Assembly (NCBI GenBank): GCA_045644465.1
Contig: JAZRGV010000006.1
Coordinates: 62,001 to 126,000 of the forward strand
Reading direction: 5' to 3'
DNA: 64,000 nt
From: HGM04593 sp045644465
Lineage (GTDB): Bacteria; Bacteroidota; Bacteroidia; Bacteroidales; Bacteroidaceae
The first letter of the stretch is position 1, and each line of letters starts with the position of its first letter. A model generated the notes under the pieces. It was not told where the DNA came from, did no database searches, and saw only the letters and a list, made by a program, of their open reading frames with translations. Shown piece after piece: positions 26,860 through 35,694 of the stretch. A program made the position numbers and the translations under genes.

Positions 26860-27189
26860 ATGAAATTGGTTAAGATATTATACTTTTTGGGTGCGCTGCT
26901 TCTGTTGCTCGGTGCTGTAGCAAGAATGTTCCTTCCCGAGTATTATGCCTATATATATATATTAGGTGCATCCCTTTTTGCTGTGATGCAGTTTCTGTTA
27001 CGTCCCCGAGGTCGTTCTGTGATTCTTCGCCGTCTTGTAATGCAACAGCAACTTGCCGGTCTGCTGTTTGTAGGGGCCGGTGTGTTGATGTTTACCCATA
27101 ATCACAATGAGTGGATGATGGTGCTTACCTGCGGTGCTTTGCTTGAACTTTATACAGCCTATCGTATTCCTCAAGAATTTAATAAGTAA
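26860..27189 (+). CDS. small polytopic membrane protein of unknown function
   Basis: A 109-residue protein with four predicted membrane segments: about 5-22 (ILYFLGALLLLLGAVARM), 28-45, 62-80 and 83-100. The short basic loop RPRGRSVILRRL lies between helices 2 and 3. I recognise no motif. It follows a divisome-type gene by 7 bp, so it is probably co-expressed with it. A strong terminator follows. Confidence 0.75.
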   Translation: MKLVKILYFLGALLLLLGAVARMFLPEYYAYIYILGASLFAVMQFLLRPRGRSVILRRLVMQQQLAGLLFVGAGVLMFTHNHNEWMMVLTCGALLELYTAYRIPQEFNK

Positions 27190-27207
27190 AAGAGATGGTA
27201 TTATGAT

Positions 27208-27247
27208 AAGAGGAGGGGGAGCAACGTATGTTGCTCCCCCTCCTCTT
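27208..27247. terminator. bidirectional terminator
   Basis: A perfect 18-bp GC-rich stem (27208-27225 / 27230-27247) with loop GTAT, between convergent genes. It has no strong U-tract on either side but is very stable. Confidence 0.85.
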
Positions 27248-27249
27248 GA

Positions 27250-28065
27250 TTAGTTTGGTAATCTGAAAATGTGACTAATGGAGTCACCCCAAACATAATC
27301 GGCCAGCTGTGGATAGTCTATGTAAGGGTTGCGGTTGCCCTGTATCATAAACACTGCATTGTTCCGGCTTATTTCCGTTGTGCTCACAGGGTCTTGCTTG
27401 TGCCATTTAAGAAGCATTTCTACAGCCCATGGTTTCAGTGTTGGGTATGTGCTGTACTCGTAGTTCATCCATGTGTAAGTCCAAGTAAGGTCTTGGTAGC
27501 ATGTGAACATATACATAAGTATGCGTGCAAAATCTCCCTTATACTCGTCGCATGGTTCATAGGCATTTTGTATGTTGCCGTCTATCTCTGCTTTGCCTAC
27601 ATATGTCACACCGTTTTCCCATCTTATGCTTTTTAACTCTCCAGGTGGATAGTTGTTCTTTCTTATATTTGCAATGGCATCTGCAGGGTTCAAGTGGTGT
27701 AGGTCGTGATATGCGTTGTTCTTTACGCCTCCCCACCAGCTTTTTGCTACGCAGTGTTCTATATGCATTCCTGGTACGCTTTCACCCTGCTTGTTGAACA
27801 GGTATTCGTTGCTGGAGTATCTGTCTATGACATTGTGCTTTCCTGCCTTCTCTATTGCATCGGTGATGTAGAATGCGTACCATGTTCTGTTTCCGCCACT
27901 TCCATAACCAATTCTGGCATGCTCCTTTATGATATTGTGCAAAGCATCTTTCATAAATGCACCGCCCTTTACACCGTCAATGCTTTCGAAATATTCGTGC
28001 TGTGCAAATAGGGTGAAGGTGAATATCTGTAAAAACAGAGTCAGTATGGCTCTTTGCTTAGTCAT
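27250..28065 (-). CDS. secreted endonuclease I family nuclease
   Basis: A 271-residue exported nuclease. The signal peptide (about 1-21) ends TFTLFAQ. The endonuclease I (EndA/NucM-type) active site is GMHIEHCVAKSWWGG, followed by HDLHHLNPADAIANIRKNNYP, giving the His-Glu-His and Asn/Arg metal-site pattern. It probably degrades DNA in the periplasm or outside the cell for nutrient use. It is the last gene of a minus-strand group but 35 nt from the phosphodiesterase gene, so it may have its own promoter. Confidence 0.9.
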   Translation of the reverse strand: MTKQRAILTLFLQIFTFTLFAQHEYFESIDGVKGGAFMKDALHNIIKEHARIGYGSGGNRTWYAFYITDAIEKAGKHNVIDRYSSNEYLFNKQGESVPGMHIEHCVAKSWWGGVKNNAYHDLHHLNPADAIANIRKNNYPPGELKSIRWENGVTYVGKAEIDGNIQNAYEPCDEYKGDFARILMYMFTCYQDLTWTYTWMNYEYSTYPTLKPWAVEMLLKWHKQDPVSTTEISRNNAVFMIQGNRNPYIDYPQLADYVWGDSISHIFRLPN

Positions 28066-28100
28066 TTTAATGATTTACCTGCGTTGTTGTACTCTTTTTG

Positions 28101-28595
28101 TCAAGATGCAAGTTCAATAACTTCCAACTCTTTTATCTCTTTACCATCTATGGTGAATTTTATCAGTGTGCGTACTTGTTGCCAGCCTTGTTTGCCGGAT
28201 GCTCCGGGGTTGATGTGTAGGCAGTTTATGAGATTGTCGTATTTTACTTTAAGTATATGTGAATGTCCGGCAATGAATATGTCTGGTTTTTCGTTGTATA
28301 TGGCACTTCTTATTGATGAATCGTATTTGCCGGGATATCCGCCTATGTGCTTTATCATTACGGTGCACTCTTCGATTTTGAATCGTAGTACTTCGCAGAA
28401 GCGTGTACGCTGCTCTTGTCCGTCAATATTTCCATATACGGCTCGTACCGGGCAAATCTCTTCCAGGCGGTCGATAATCAGTCCACTGCCAATGTCGCCT
28501 GCATGCCATATCTCGTCGCAGTCGGCGAAATGGAGAGCATATTTTTCGTCCCAGTAATTATGAGTGTCAGATAGAACTCCAATTCTTTTCATCAA
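28101..28595 (-). CDS. YfcE/MJ0936-type metallophosphoesterase
   Basis: A 164-residue cytoplasmic calcineurin-like phosphodiesterase. All family metal motifs are visible: GVLSDTHNYW at the N-terminus, WHAGDIG (about 31-37), YGNIDG (about 54-59) and FIAGHSHILK (about 112-121). Relatives hydrolyse phosphodiesters such as bis-pNPP; the natural substrate is unknown. Its start overlaps the end of the kinase gene by 4 nt (ATGA), so the two are translationally coupled. Confidence 0.93.
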   Translation of the reverse strand: MMKRIGVLSDTHNYWDEKYALHFADCDEIWHAGDIGSGLIIDRLEEICPVRAVYGNIDGQEQRTRFCEVLRFKIEECTVMIKHIGGYPGKYDSSIRSAIYNEKPDIFIAGHSHILKVKYDNLINCLHINPGASGKQGWQQVRTLIKFTIDGKEIKELEVIELAS

Positions 28596-29209
28596 ACAAA
28601 GCGGCTTTTTATGAAGCTATGCAAAAGTTTAACAGTACCATCAATTCCCATACGTGATGAGTTTATGCAAATGTCGTAGCTGCGTGCCTCACCCCAATGT
28701 GTTGATGCGTAGTAGTCGTGGTATGAGCGACGTTTCTTGTCGCCTTTTTCTATTAATTCTACAGCTTTGTCATATTCGATGTTTTCTGTATTCATTACAC
28801 GCTTAATACGGTCTTTTGTGTCAGCTGTTATGAATATACTTATCATATTGGGGTTGTTTCGCAAAACATATTCAGCACATCGTCCCACTATTATGCAGTT
28901 CTCTTTTTCTGCAATGTCCCTTATGGTTTCACTTTGAATTTCAAATAGCTTGTCATTCTCTATATAACTGCCATTGGGAATGTAGTCGCTCATTGAACCA
29001 TGTATGCTGAATAGTCCGCTGAAGAAACTTCTATGCTCTTGTTCGTCGGCTGTTTCAAAGAAAGTGGTGTCAAGTCCGCTCTCTTTTGCTGCGACTTCAA
29101 GTAACACCTTATCGTAAACCTTAATGTTTAATAATTCTCCCAGCTTTTCGGCAATCTCTTTACCTCCACTGCCAAGTTGTCGTCCTATGGAAATGATGAA
29201 ATTTTTCAT
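28592..29209 (-). CDS. cytidylate kinase-like family protein
   Basis: A 205-residue P-loop nucleotide kinase of the cytidylate-kinase-like group common in Bacteroidales. The N-terminal loop IGRQLGSGGKEIAEKLGELL binds phosphate. IIVGRCAEYVLRNNPN and RIKRVMNTENIEYDKAVE are in the core, and the lid is GDKKRRSYHDYYA. True Cmk is larger and binds CMP. This group's substrate is unknown. It lies between the MATE exporter (19 nt) and the phosphodiesterase (4-nt overlap). Confidence 0.88.
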   Translation of the reverse strand: MKNFIISIGRQLGSGGKEIAEKLGELLNIKVYDKVLLEVAAKESGLDTTFFETADEQEHRSFFSGLFSIHGSMSDYIPNGSYIENDKLFEIQSETIRDIAEKENCIIVGRCAEYVLRNNPNMISIFITADTKDRIKRVMNTENIEYDKAVELIEKGDKKRRSYHDYYASTHWGEARSYDICINSSRMGIDGTVKLLHSFIKSRFV

Positions 29210-29228
29210 ATTTTTTGCGTTTTAAGGT

Positions 29229-30602
29229 TTATAGGTTCTCTTTTTCCCACTCTCTAAACTGAATCCATAACATTATTATAGTGAGCATTGCTGCAATTAC
29301 ATCTGAAATAGGCATACTATACCAAACACCTTTCTCGCTAATGAAAAGCGGAAGGATTAACAATAATGGTATTAGTAATAATACCTGTCTGGTTAATGAT
29401 AGGAATATTGATTTCTTAACCTGTCCAATACTTTGGAAAAAATTTGTTGTTACAAGCTGGAAACCAATCAAAGGCATGAATATTGACATTACTCGCATTG
29501 CCCATGCCGACATTTCTATAAGTTGTGCCTCTGTGGTAAAGGCTTTTGCTACGGTTTCGGGGAAAAATTCACATATGATAAATCCCAATGTGGTAACGGC
29601 GGTTCCCCATAAGATTGTAAGCGTAAGAGTCTTGCGTACTCGGTCGTGATGGCGTGCTCCGTAATTATAGCCAACAATAGGTTGCATGCCTTGAGTCAAT
29701 CCAAGTACCACCATTACGAATATAAACTGCATCCTGTTTGCAATGCCGTATGCAGCAATAGACATATCTCCGTCTGTTCCATAATTGCGTAATCCTTTGT
29801 TAATGATAATAACAACAATACATGCGGCTGCATTTATGAAAAATGGTGACATTCCAATGCTGAGTATGCCTTTGACAATATCTCTCTTTAGTTTATAAAT
29901 TCCTCGTTGCAGATGTAGCAGTTCGTTGGGATTGCTTAACTGTTTAATCTGCCATGTAAGAGTTATGCATTGTGCTAGGATTGTTGCTGTTGCGGCCCCT
30001 CTGATGCCCCAACCAAATATATAAATAAAGAGTGGTGCCAATATGATATTCATAATCACAGTGATTATTGTGGCATACATTGCTTGTTGGGGATGGCCTG
30101 AAGCTCTAAGTGCTGCATTTATTCCAAAATATAAATGTGTCACGATATTGCCCAAAAGTATTATCTGCATAAAGTCGTGTGCAAATGGGAGGGTTGTTGA
30201 ACTTGCGCCAAAGAAAACAAGTATTTCGTCAAGAAAAAACAGTGATATTGCAGCAAACAGTCCACCGACAATGATGTTGAGCATTACGAGGTTGCCTAGT
30301 ATATTCTTTGCCGAATCATAATCACGTTGTCCTAATCGTACCGATAATTGTGTAGCTCCGCCCACACCAATCATAGCACCGAATGCTGCAGAAAGATTCA
30401 TGAACGGGAATGTTGTCGCAAGTCCTGATATAGCATCAGCACCTACATTGGGAATGTGCCCTATGAACACACTGTCAATCATGTTATATAATGATGCGGC
30501 TGTTTGTGCAATGATTGCCGGAATGGCATATTGCATCAATAACTTGCCTATATTTTCTGTACCAAGTTCTGTTGGAACTCTCTTGTTTTTGGTATTACTC
30601 AT
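29229..30602 (-). CDS. MATE family multidrug/sodium antiporter
   Basis: An inner-membrane exporter of about 457 aa with 12 predicted membrane helices in two related halves. N-terminal motifs are MQYAIPAIIAQTAASLYNMIDSVFIGH and LSAAFGAMIGVGGATQLSVRLGQ. The second half starts near GILSIGMSPFFINAAAC and has GLTQGMQPIVGYNYGAR. I chose ATG 30602 (MSNTKNKRVPTEL), because a start at 30701 would add 33 residues of non-family sequence overlapping the divergent promoter region. Substrate unknown. It is first in a cluster with the kinase-like and phosphodiesterase genes. Confidence 0.93.
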   Translation of the reverse strand: MSNTKNKRVPTELGTENIGKLLMQYAIPAIIAQTAASLYNMIDSVFIGHIPNVGADAISGLATTFPFMNLSAAFGAMIGVGGATQLSVRLGQRDYDSAKNILGNLVMLNIIVGGLFAAISLFFLDEILVFFGASSTTLPFAHDFMQIILLGNIVTHLYFGINAALRASGHPQQAMYATIITVIMNIILAPLFIYIFGWGIRGAATATILAQCITLTWQIKQLSNPNELLHLQRGIYKLKRDIVKGILSIGMSPFFINAAACIVVIIINKGLRNYGTDGDMSIAAYGIANRMQFIFVMVVLGLTQGMQPIVGYNYGARHHDRVRKTLTLTILWGTAVTTLGFIICEFFPETVAKAFTTEAQLIEMSAWAMRVMSIFMPLIGFQLVTTNFFQSIGQVKKSIFLSLTRQVLLLIPLLLILPLFISEKGVWYSMPISDVIAAMLTIIMLWIQFREWEKENL

Positions 30603-30691
30603 AAAAAATGTAAAGTATCTATGATTCTTATAAAAAAGTATATCTTTGCAAATTAATTGCAAATGTAAAGAAAAAATACAACATATAATAT

Positions 30692-31777
30692 ATGTCGGCA
30701 AAAAAGAGTGTGTTGGTTGGTATGAGCGGTGGTATAGATAGTACTGCTGTTTGTCATATGTTGTTATCGCAGCGCTATGAGGTAAAAGGGCTTACATTCA
30801 TCACTTGCGATTCTGGTGAGGTTGCCGCACGTTCGGCAAAAGAACTTGCAGCAAGGCTTGGTATAGAGCATCATATAGTCGACGTACGTAAAGAGTTTCG
30901 CAAAAAGGTAATAGAGCCGTTTATCGACTGCTACCTTTCCGGTACCACCCCCAATCCCTGCGTTCTTTGTAATCCAACGGTGAAATTTCGCTTGCTCGAA
31001 GAGTGGGCCGATAAGCTCGGTTGTGAGCATATTGCTACAGGACACTATGTAAAGGTGGTTTCTGAAAATTTGGGTGCCGAAGAAAAGTATTATATTGTCA
31101 CAGGAGATGATGACCGTAAAGACCAAAGCTATTTTTTATGGAGGCTCACGCAAAAACAACTCTCAAGGCTCCTGCTCCCTCTTGGCGGAATGGATAAACC
31201 GTCGGTTGTTGAGTATCTGAAACAAAATGGTTTTGACGCTCTCGCCAAAGGTGGTGAGAGTATGGAGGTCTGCTTTATACCCGGGGATTACCGTGACTTT
31301 CTCAAAGAAAATGTGCCTGATATTGAAGAACGTTTTGGTAGTGGCTCGTTTGTGGATTGCGAAGGACGTGTGCTGGGCAAACATCAAGGCTATCCATTCT
31401 ATACTATAGGACAACGTAAAGGGTTTGGTATAGCTCTTGGCTATCCGGCCTATGTTATAAAGATAAATCCTGTCAAGAATACAGTAATGCTTGGTACTGA
31501 AGAGCAACTTGTAACACGCTATATGCTTATAGATGAGCCGATGTGGGTGTCGGGCATCCCTGAAAATTTGACAGTAAGAGTACGCTACCGCAGTCGCCCT
31601 GTGAAATGCAAGGTCCCCGAGCCCGTAGGTGATGGTCGTTGGCTGGTGTGTTTGCAAGAACCGGTATCGGCTATAACTCCAGGGCAGTCGGCTGTTTTTT
31701 ATTGTGATAACACTGTTGTCGGTGGAGCCTTTATTGCCGATCAACGAGGTATAAACCAATGGATTCCAAAGGCATGA
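30692..31777 (+). CDS. mnmA: tRNA-uridine 2-sulfurtransferase MnmA
   Basis: A 361-residue enzyme that adds the 2-thio group to wobble uridine of tRNAs for Glu, Gln and Lys. The PP-loop is GMSGGIDSTAV (residues 9-19), which adenylates the base. The catalytic Cys pair is in NPCVLCNPTVKF and GESMEVCFIPGDY. The substrate region is RKDQSYFLWRL, and the C-terminal beta-barrel has YTIGQRKGFGIALG. It overlaps xseA, so mnmA-xseA-xseB form an operon. A -7 box TATCTTTG is at 30641-30648. Confidence 0.95.
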   Translation: MSAKKSVLVGMSGGIDSTAVCHMLLSQRYEVKGLTFITCDSGEVAARSAKELAARLGIEHHIVDVRKEFRKKVIEPFIDCYLSGTTPNPCVLCNPTVKFRLLEEWADKLGCEHIATGHYVKVVSENLGAEEKYYIVTGDDDRKDQSYFLWRLTQKQLSRLLLPLGGMDKPSVVEYLKQNGFDALAKGGESMEVCFIPGDYRDFLKENVPDIEERFGSGSFVDCEGRVLGKHQGYPFYTIGQRKGFGIALGYPAYVIKINPVKNTVMLGTEEQLVTRYMLIDEPMWVSGIPENLTVRVRYRSRPVKCKVPEPVGDGRWLVCLQEPVSAITPGQSAVFYCDNTVVGGAFIADQRGINQWIPKA

Positions 31778-32967
31778 TAAACGATATAGAAAATCCTCTA
31801 ACCCTATATTCGCTCAACAACCTTGTTCGCGAGGCTGTCAATGCTGCATTGCCTGTACGTTATTGGGTGACGGGCGAATTAAGTGAGGTGCGTGAAGCTG
31901 TTAACGGACATTGTTATATAGAGCTTGTACAACGTGACGAGGCTACAAATGAACTTGTGGCAAAGGCACGCGGCACAATCTGGGCACGTATATATTCTCT
32001 TTTGCGTCCATATTTTCTTGAACAGACAGGGCAACCCTTTGCGCAGGGATTGAAAGTGCTATTGCAGGTAAGTGTCAATTTTCATGAATTATATGGCTAT
32101 ACACTTGATGTATGTGATATAGAACCGGCATACACTATTGGCGATATGGCCCGCAAGCGCCAGCTTGTCATAAAAAGGCTCACCGATGAAGGTGTTATTG
32201 GGCTTAATAAGGAACTGCAATTTCCTTTGTTGCCACAAAAAATTGCTGTAATATCCTCATCGGCTGCTGCCGGATATGGTGATTTTTGTGACCAGCTTCA
32301 TAACAATAGCTATGGTTTTATCTTTTATACAAAGCTCTTTCCTGCGCCTATGCAGGGAAGTGGTGTAGAGCAGGGGATAATAGATGCGCTCGACAGCATA
32401 GCACGTGATTTGGATTTTTGGGATGTTGTTGTAATTATTCGTGGTGGCGGTGCTGTCAGCGAACTTTCCTGTTTTGATACATATGAGCTGGCCAATAATT
32501 GTGCACAGTTTCCATTGCCCATAATAACCGGTATTGGTCATCGTCGTGATGAGAGTGTACTTGATATTGTAGCGCATACAAGTGCAAAAACTCCTACTGC
32601 AGCTGCTGAACTTCTTGTGCATGCCATGCTTGCACAGGCGCAGTGGCTGGCCGATGTGCAGCAAGAGGTAGTCTCTGTTGTGCGTAGCAGGATTGATGGT
32701 GAAAAACATCGTTTGCAATCGCTTGTGCAGCGTATTCCCGTTGCTACGGCACTCTTTATGCAGTCACAGCATCATAAATTCGATTTGTGGCAAAAATATA
32801 TTGATGCTTCCTCTCCCGAACACATTCTTGCTCTTGGTTACAGTATAACCAGAATAAACGGCAAGGCAGTGCGTTCTACCGATGATGTTATGCCGGGTGA
32901 CGTGGTGGTTACTTCGGTAGCCGGTGGAGATTTTACAAGTAAAGTAATAGACAAAAACAAGATATAA
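31759..32967 (+). CDS. xseA: exodeoxyribonuclease VII large subunit
   Basis: The catalytic subunit of ExoVII, which degrades single-stranded DNA from both ends. About 402 aa. The N-terminal OB-fold (about 15-120) contains YWVTGELSEVREAVNGHCYIEL. The central core has LPQKIAVISSSAAAGYGDF and VVIIRGGGAVSELSCFDTYELA, then ITGIGHRRDESVLDIVAHTSAKTPTAAAE. A helical region and C-terminal GYSITRINGKAVRS follow. ATG 31759 overlaps mnmA by 19 nt. An alternative ATG at 31774 gives a classic 4-nt ATGA overlap and is equally likely. Confidence 0.95.
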   Translation: MDSKGMINDIENPLTLYSLNNLVREAVNAALPVRYWVTGELSEVREAVNGHCYIELVQRDEATNELVAKARGTIWARIYSLLRPYFLEQTGQPFAQGLKVLLQVSVNFHELYGYTLDVCDIEPAYTIGDMARKRQLVIKRLTDEGVIGLNKELQFPLLPQKIAVISSSAAAGYGDFCDQLHNNSYGFIFYTKLFPAPMQGSGVEQGIIDALDSIARDLDFWDVVVIIRGGGAVSELSCFDTYELANNCAQFPLPIITGIGHRRDESVLDIVAHTSAKTPTAAAELLVHAMLAQAQWLADVQQEVVSVVRSRIDGEKHRLQSLVQRIPVATALFMQSQHHKFDLWQKYIDASSPEHILALGYSITRINGKAVRSTDDVMPGDVVVTSVAGGDFTSKVIDKNKI

Positions 32968-33173
32968 TGGAAAATATAACCTATGCTCAGGCTGTTGAAC
33001 GCCTCGAAGAGATTATGAACTCAATCCAAGGCGGTGGAATGGATGTCGATAAGTTGGCCGTTGCCCTAAAAGAGGCTACAGCGCTTGTACAGTTCTGTCG
33101 TGGAAAATTGTATAAGGTGGATGAGGAAGTTAAGCTGTTGCTTGATAGTATGGATGATGCTGATATGGAGTGA
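32967..33173 (+). CDS. xseB: exodeoxyribonuclease VII small subunit
   Basis: A 68-residue helical partner of XseA, needed for ExoVII activity. Motifs TYAQAVERLEEIMNSIQ and DVDKLAVALKEATALVQFCRGKL match the family. The start codon overlaps the xseA stop by one base (TAATG), so expression is coupled. It ends 11 nt from the convergent acyltransferase gene, with no hairpin between them. Confidence 0.95.
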   Translation: MENITYAQAVERLEEIMNSIQGGGMDVDKLAVALKEATALVQFCRGKLYKVDEEVKLLLDSMDDADME

Positions 33174-33184
33174 TTTTTAATTAG

Positions 33185-34183
33185 TTATCTTAATCCCAAC
33201 CATCCACTAATTCTTTTTCCAAGTATTCTATATCCAATGATGCAACATAACAAGCTTATCAATATTATTATTGCAGAATTGATAGGGTAAGGCAAATGTT
33301 TATAGAACGGTATTAATGTGGAATATCTCATAATCATCATATGGGATAGATATATGCCGAAGGAATAATCGCCAAGTAGAATCAAGAACTTGTTTTTTAT
33401 ATTAAATGTGCCATTGATTAGAATAGTGTATATGTACAAAAGGATTAGAGTGCTTGTCAATAATGAACTTAATTTTAATTGTGTTCCACAGTTGCTGTCT
33501 CCCAATAAAAACCAGCCATAACCTTCTGCAATTTGTATAAAAATGCTAAAGGCGTATAAAACGATTAGAACTCTTGAAGAATAATTTTTTTTAATGATTC
33601 CGTTGCCTAAAAGCAATCCTAAATAGTAGAATGTGAACCAACCTAAGCAAGAGTCTGACCAAAGTAAATTAATGTATCCGTTTAGTTCTGTTCCAGTAAG
33701 TAAATTATAATATTTGAATATTAATATTGATATAGGTGAAATGAACCAACCAATATATTGATATTTTGATTTTGCTAAATTAGCTAATAAAGGAGTGAGT
33801 AAAACGAATTGGATATATACAAAAATGTAATAGAGGGGTACACAGGCTTTTGCGGTAATGATATTTTTGATTAAAATCTCTATTCCATTATACTTTATTG
33901 CCGGCAAACTATATAAAATAGTCCAAAAGAGATAAGGAATTATAACTCTAAATATTCTTTTTTTGTAAAAAGCTTTCCAATTGTTGTTCTCGGTTTTTGT
34001 TAGGTAGCCGGAAAGGAAAAGGAATGTTGCTACGGAAAAATTAATAAATGGTCTGCAAATAACTTGCCATTCCCCTCCCGGAGTTGTATGTATCATTACA
34101 ACGGCGATGATTGCAAATGCTCGAAAAAACTGTATAACACAGTTCTTGTTCTCTCTTGTCTGTTCGTGTATAAAAGTCTGCAT
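33185..34183 (-). CDS. acyltransferase family 3 membrane protein
   Basis: A 332-residue integral membrane O-acyltransferase (family 3) with about ten predicted helices. The N-terminal RAFAIIAVVMIHTTPG carries the Arg and His typical of the family active site. FLFLSGYLTK and SFGIYLSHMMIMRY are further signatures. Members acetylate sugars or other surface groups; the substrate here is unknown. The gene is clearly more AT-rich than its neighbours, stands alone, and abuts a 257-bp imperfect palindrome, suggesting recent acquisition. Confidence 0.88.
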   Translation of the reverse strand: MQTFIHEQTRENKNCVIQFFRAFAIIAVVMIHTTPGGEWQVICRPFINFSVATFLFLSGYLTKTENNNWKAFYKKRIFRVIIPYLFWTILYSLPAIKYNGIEILIKNIITAKACVPLYYIFVYIQFVLLTPLLANLAKSKYQYIGWFISPISILIFKYYNLLTGTELNGYINLLWSDSCLGWFTFYYLGLLLGNGIIKKNYSSRVLIVLYAFSIFIQIAEGYGWFLLGDSNCGTQLKLSSLLTSTLILLYIYTILINGTFNIKNKFLILLGDYSFGIYLSHMMIMRYSTLIPFYKHLPYPINSAIIILISLLCCIIGYRILGKRISGWLGLR

Positions 34184-34244
34184 TTCTTATGTAATTATGC
34201 CTGCCAAATACCCGAATCAGACTGTCAAAAGCGTACTGTAAAAA

Positions 34245-34501
34245 AGAAAGCGGGGTATCTGTACTATGCATGTTTGTCGTTAAGGTCCTAGGAAAACCTG
34301 TAGAATAAACATGACATAGCAAGATACCCACGCGTCGGTATAAAATAAATCCACAAATGTGCATTGGGCTTTCGCCCCAATGCACACTGCGGGTATAGGT
34401 ATATACCTTCCCGTAGCATCTACTTCTGCAATGTCTTTGATTCTACGTTTGAATTTCCTAGGTTCTAACGACCAAAAACATAGCGTTGGTAAACGCTTTC
34501 T
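34245..34501. repeat. 257-bp imperfect palindrome centred on a stable hairpin
   Basis: Five segments on the left recur inverted and in mirror order on the right: AGAAAGCG (34245-34252)/CGCTTTCT (34494-34501), CTATG (34264-34268)/CATAG (34479-34483), GTCGTTA (34276-34282)/TAACGAC (34466-34472), CCTAGGAAA (34287-34295)/TTTCCTAGG (34454-34462) and GTAGAAT (34300-34306)/ATTCTAC (34440-34446). The axis falls on the hairpin GTGCATTGGGC-TTTC-GCCCCAATGCAC (34359-34385). A competing local hairpin pairs 34253-34275 with 34307-34329, and another spans 34390-34413. It could be a small non-autonomous element or a rod-shaped RNA. The rest of the 482-bp gap (34184-34665) shows only a weak ilvE -7 box at 34639-34646. 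Confidence 0.7.
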
Positions 34502-34665
34502 CAAATATTTTCACTTCAAAACTCTTTCGGAGAGAGTGAACTGCTTGCAAAGATAATAAAAAAACATGAATGGATATCACATAATCTAATAAGTATATTT
34601 TTATTGTGGCTCTGCTTTTTCTTTTCCATCAAAATGAGTAACTTCGCGCAGAAATTTAAATAGAT

Positions 34666-35688
34666 ATGAAAGAATTGGATTGGTCAAATATTGGATTCGG
34701 ATACAGAAAAACCGATTATAATGTGCGTTGTTGCTATCGCAACGGCGCATGGGGCGAGATTGAGGTGAGCTCCTCGGAATTTATAAACATGCATATGGCT
34801 GCTACTTGTCTGCATTATGGACAGGAGGCTTTTGAAGGTCTTAAGGCTTTTCGTGGTAAAGATGGTAAGGTGAGAATCTTCCGCCTCGAGGCTAATGCAG
34901 AGCGTCTGCAAAGTACGTGTGACGGAATTCTTATGCCTCAGGTGAGTGTGGAATTGTTCCGAGAGATGGTCACAAAAGTGGTAGAACTCAACAAGGATTA
35001 TATTCCGCCTTACGAGAGCGGTGCATCACTTTATATACGTCCTTTGCTCATCGGTACGAGTGCACAGGTTGGTGTTCATCCGGCATCGGAATATATGTTC
35101 ATTATTTTTGTGACTCCCGTTGGTCCTTACTTTAAGGGTGGCTTCTCAACCAATCCTTATGTGATAATTCGCGAGTATGACCGTTCTGCTCCTCTGGGTA
35201 CAGGAAAGTACAAAGTGGGCGGAAATTATGCGGCAAGCCTACGTGCCAACAAGCTTGCTCACGACAAGGGTTACTCTTGCGAGTTCTATCTCGATGCTAA
35301 AGAGAAAAAGTATATCGACGAGTGCGGTGCTGCGAACTTTATTGGTATAAAGGATAACACTTATGTAACTCCGCTTTCCACATCAATTCTTCCCTCTATA
35401 ACAAACAGAAGTCTGCAACAGATTGCAAAGGATATGGGTATGAAAGTAGAGGTACGCCCCATTCCGGAGGAGGAACTTTCTACATTCGACGAGGCAGGAG
35501 CATGTGGTACAGCAGCGGTAATCTCTCCAATCGAACGTATCGATGACCTTGAGATGGGTAAGTCATACGTATTTGCAAAGGACGGCAAGCCCGGTCCTGT
35601 GTGTACAAAACTTTATGAAAAACTGCGCGCTATACAGTATGGTGATGCTCCCGATACTTATGGTTGGGTAACTGTTCTTGACATATAA
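34666..35688 (+). CDS. ilvE: branched-chain amino acid aminotransferase
   Basis: A PLP enzyme of fold type IV that interconverts Leu, Ile and Val with their 2-oxoacids, 340 aa. The PLP lysine is K183 in GTGKYKVGGNY, the form used by the larger (type II) branched-chain aminotransferases. Other motifs are HYGQEAFEGLKAFRGKDGK, LYIRPLLIGTSAQVGV and DECGAANFIGI. It is 6 bp upstream of trmB, probably starting a four-gene transcript through mrp. No attenuator leader is visible in the upstream palindromic region. Confidence 0.95.
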   Translation: MKELDWSNIGFGYRKTDYNVRCCYRNGAWGEIEVSSSEFINMHMAATCLHYGQEAFEGLKAFRGKDGKVRIFRLEANAERLQSTCDGILMPQVSVELFREMVTKVVELNKDYIPPYESGASLYIRPLLIGTSAQVGVHPASEYMFIIFVTPVGPYFKGGFSTNPYVIIREYDRSAPLGTGKYKVGGNYAASLRANKLAHDKGYSCEFYLDAKEKKYIDECGAANFIGIKDNTYVTPLSTSILPSITNRSLQQIAKDMGMKVEVRPIPEEELSTFDEAGACGTAAVISPIERIDDLEMGKSYVFAKDGKPGPVCTKLYEKLRAIQYGDAPDTYGWVTVLDI

Positions 35689-35694
35689 TTTGTT

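Noticed and set aside
30603..30701. 33-residue N-terminal extension of the MATE exporter
   Set aside because: The sequence does not resemble the family N-terminus and overlaps the divergent promoter region; ATG 30602 starts the normal protein.
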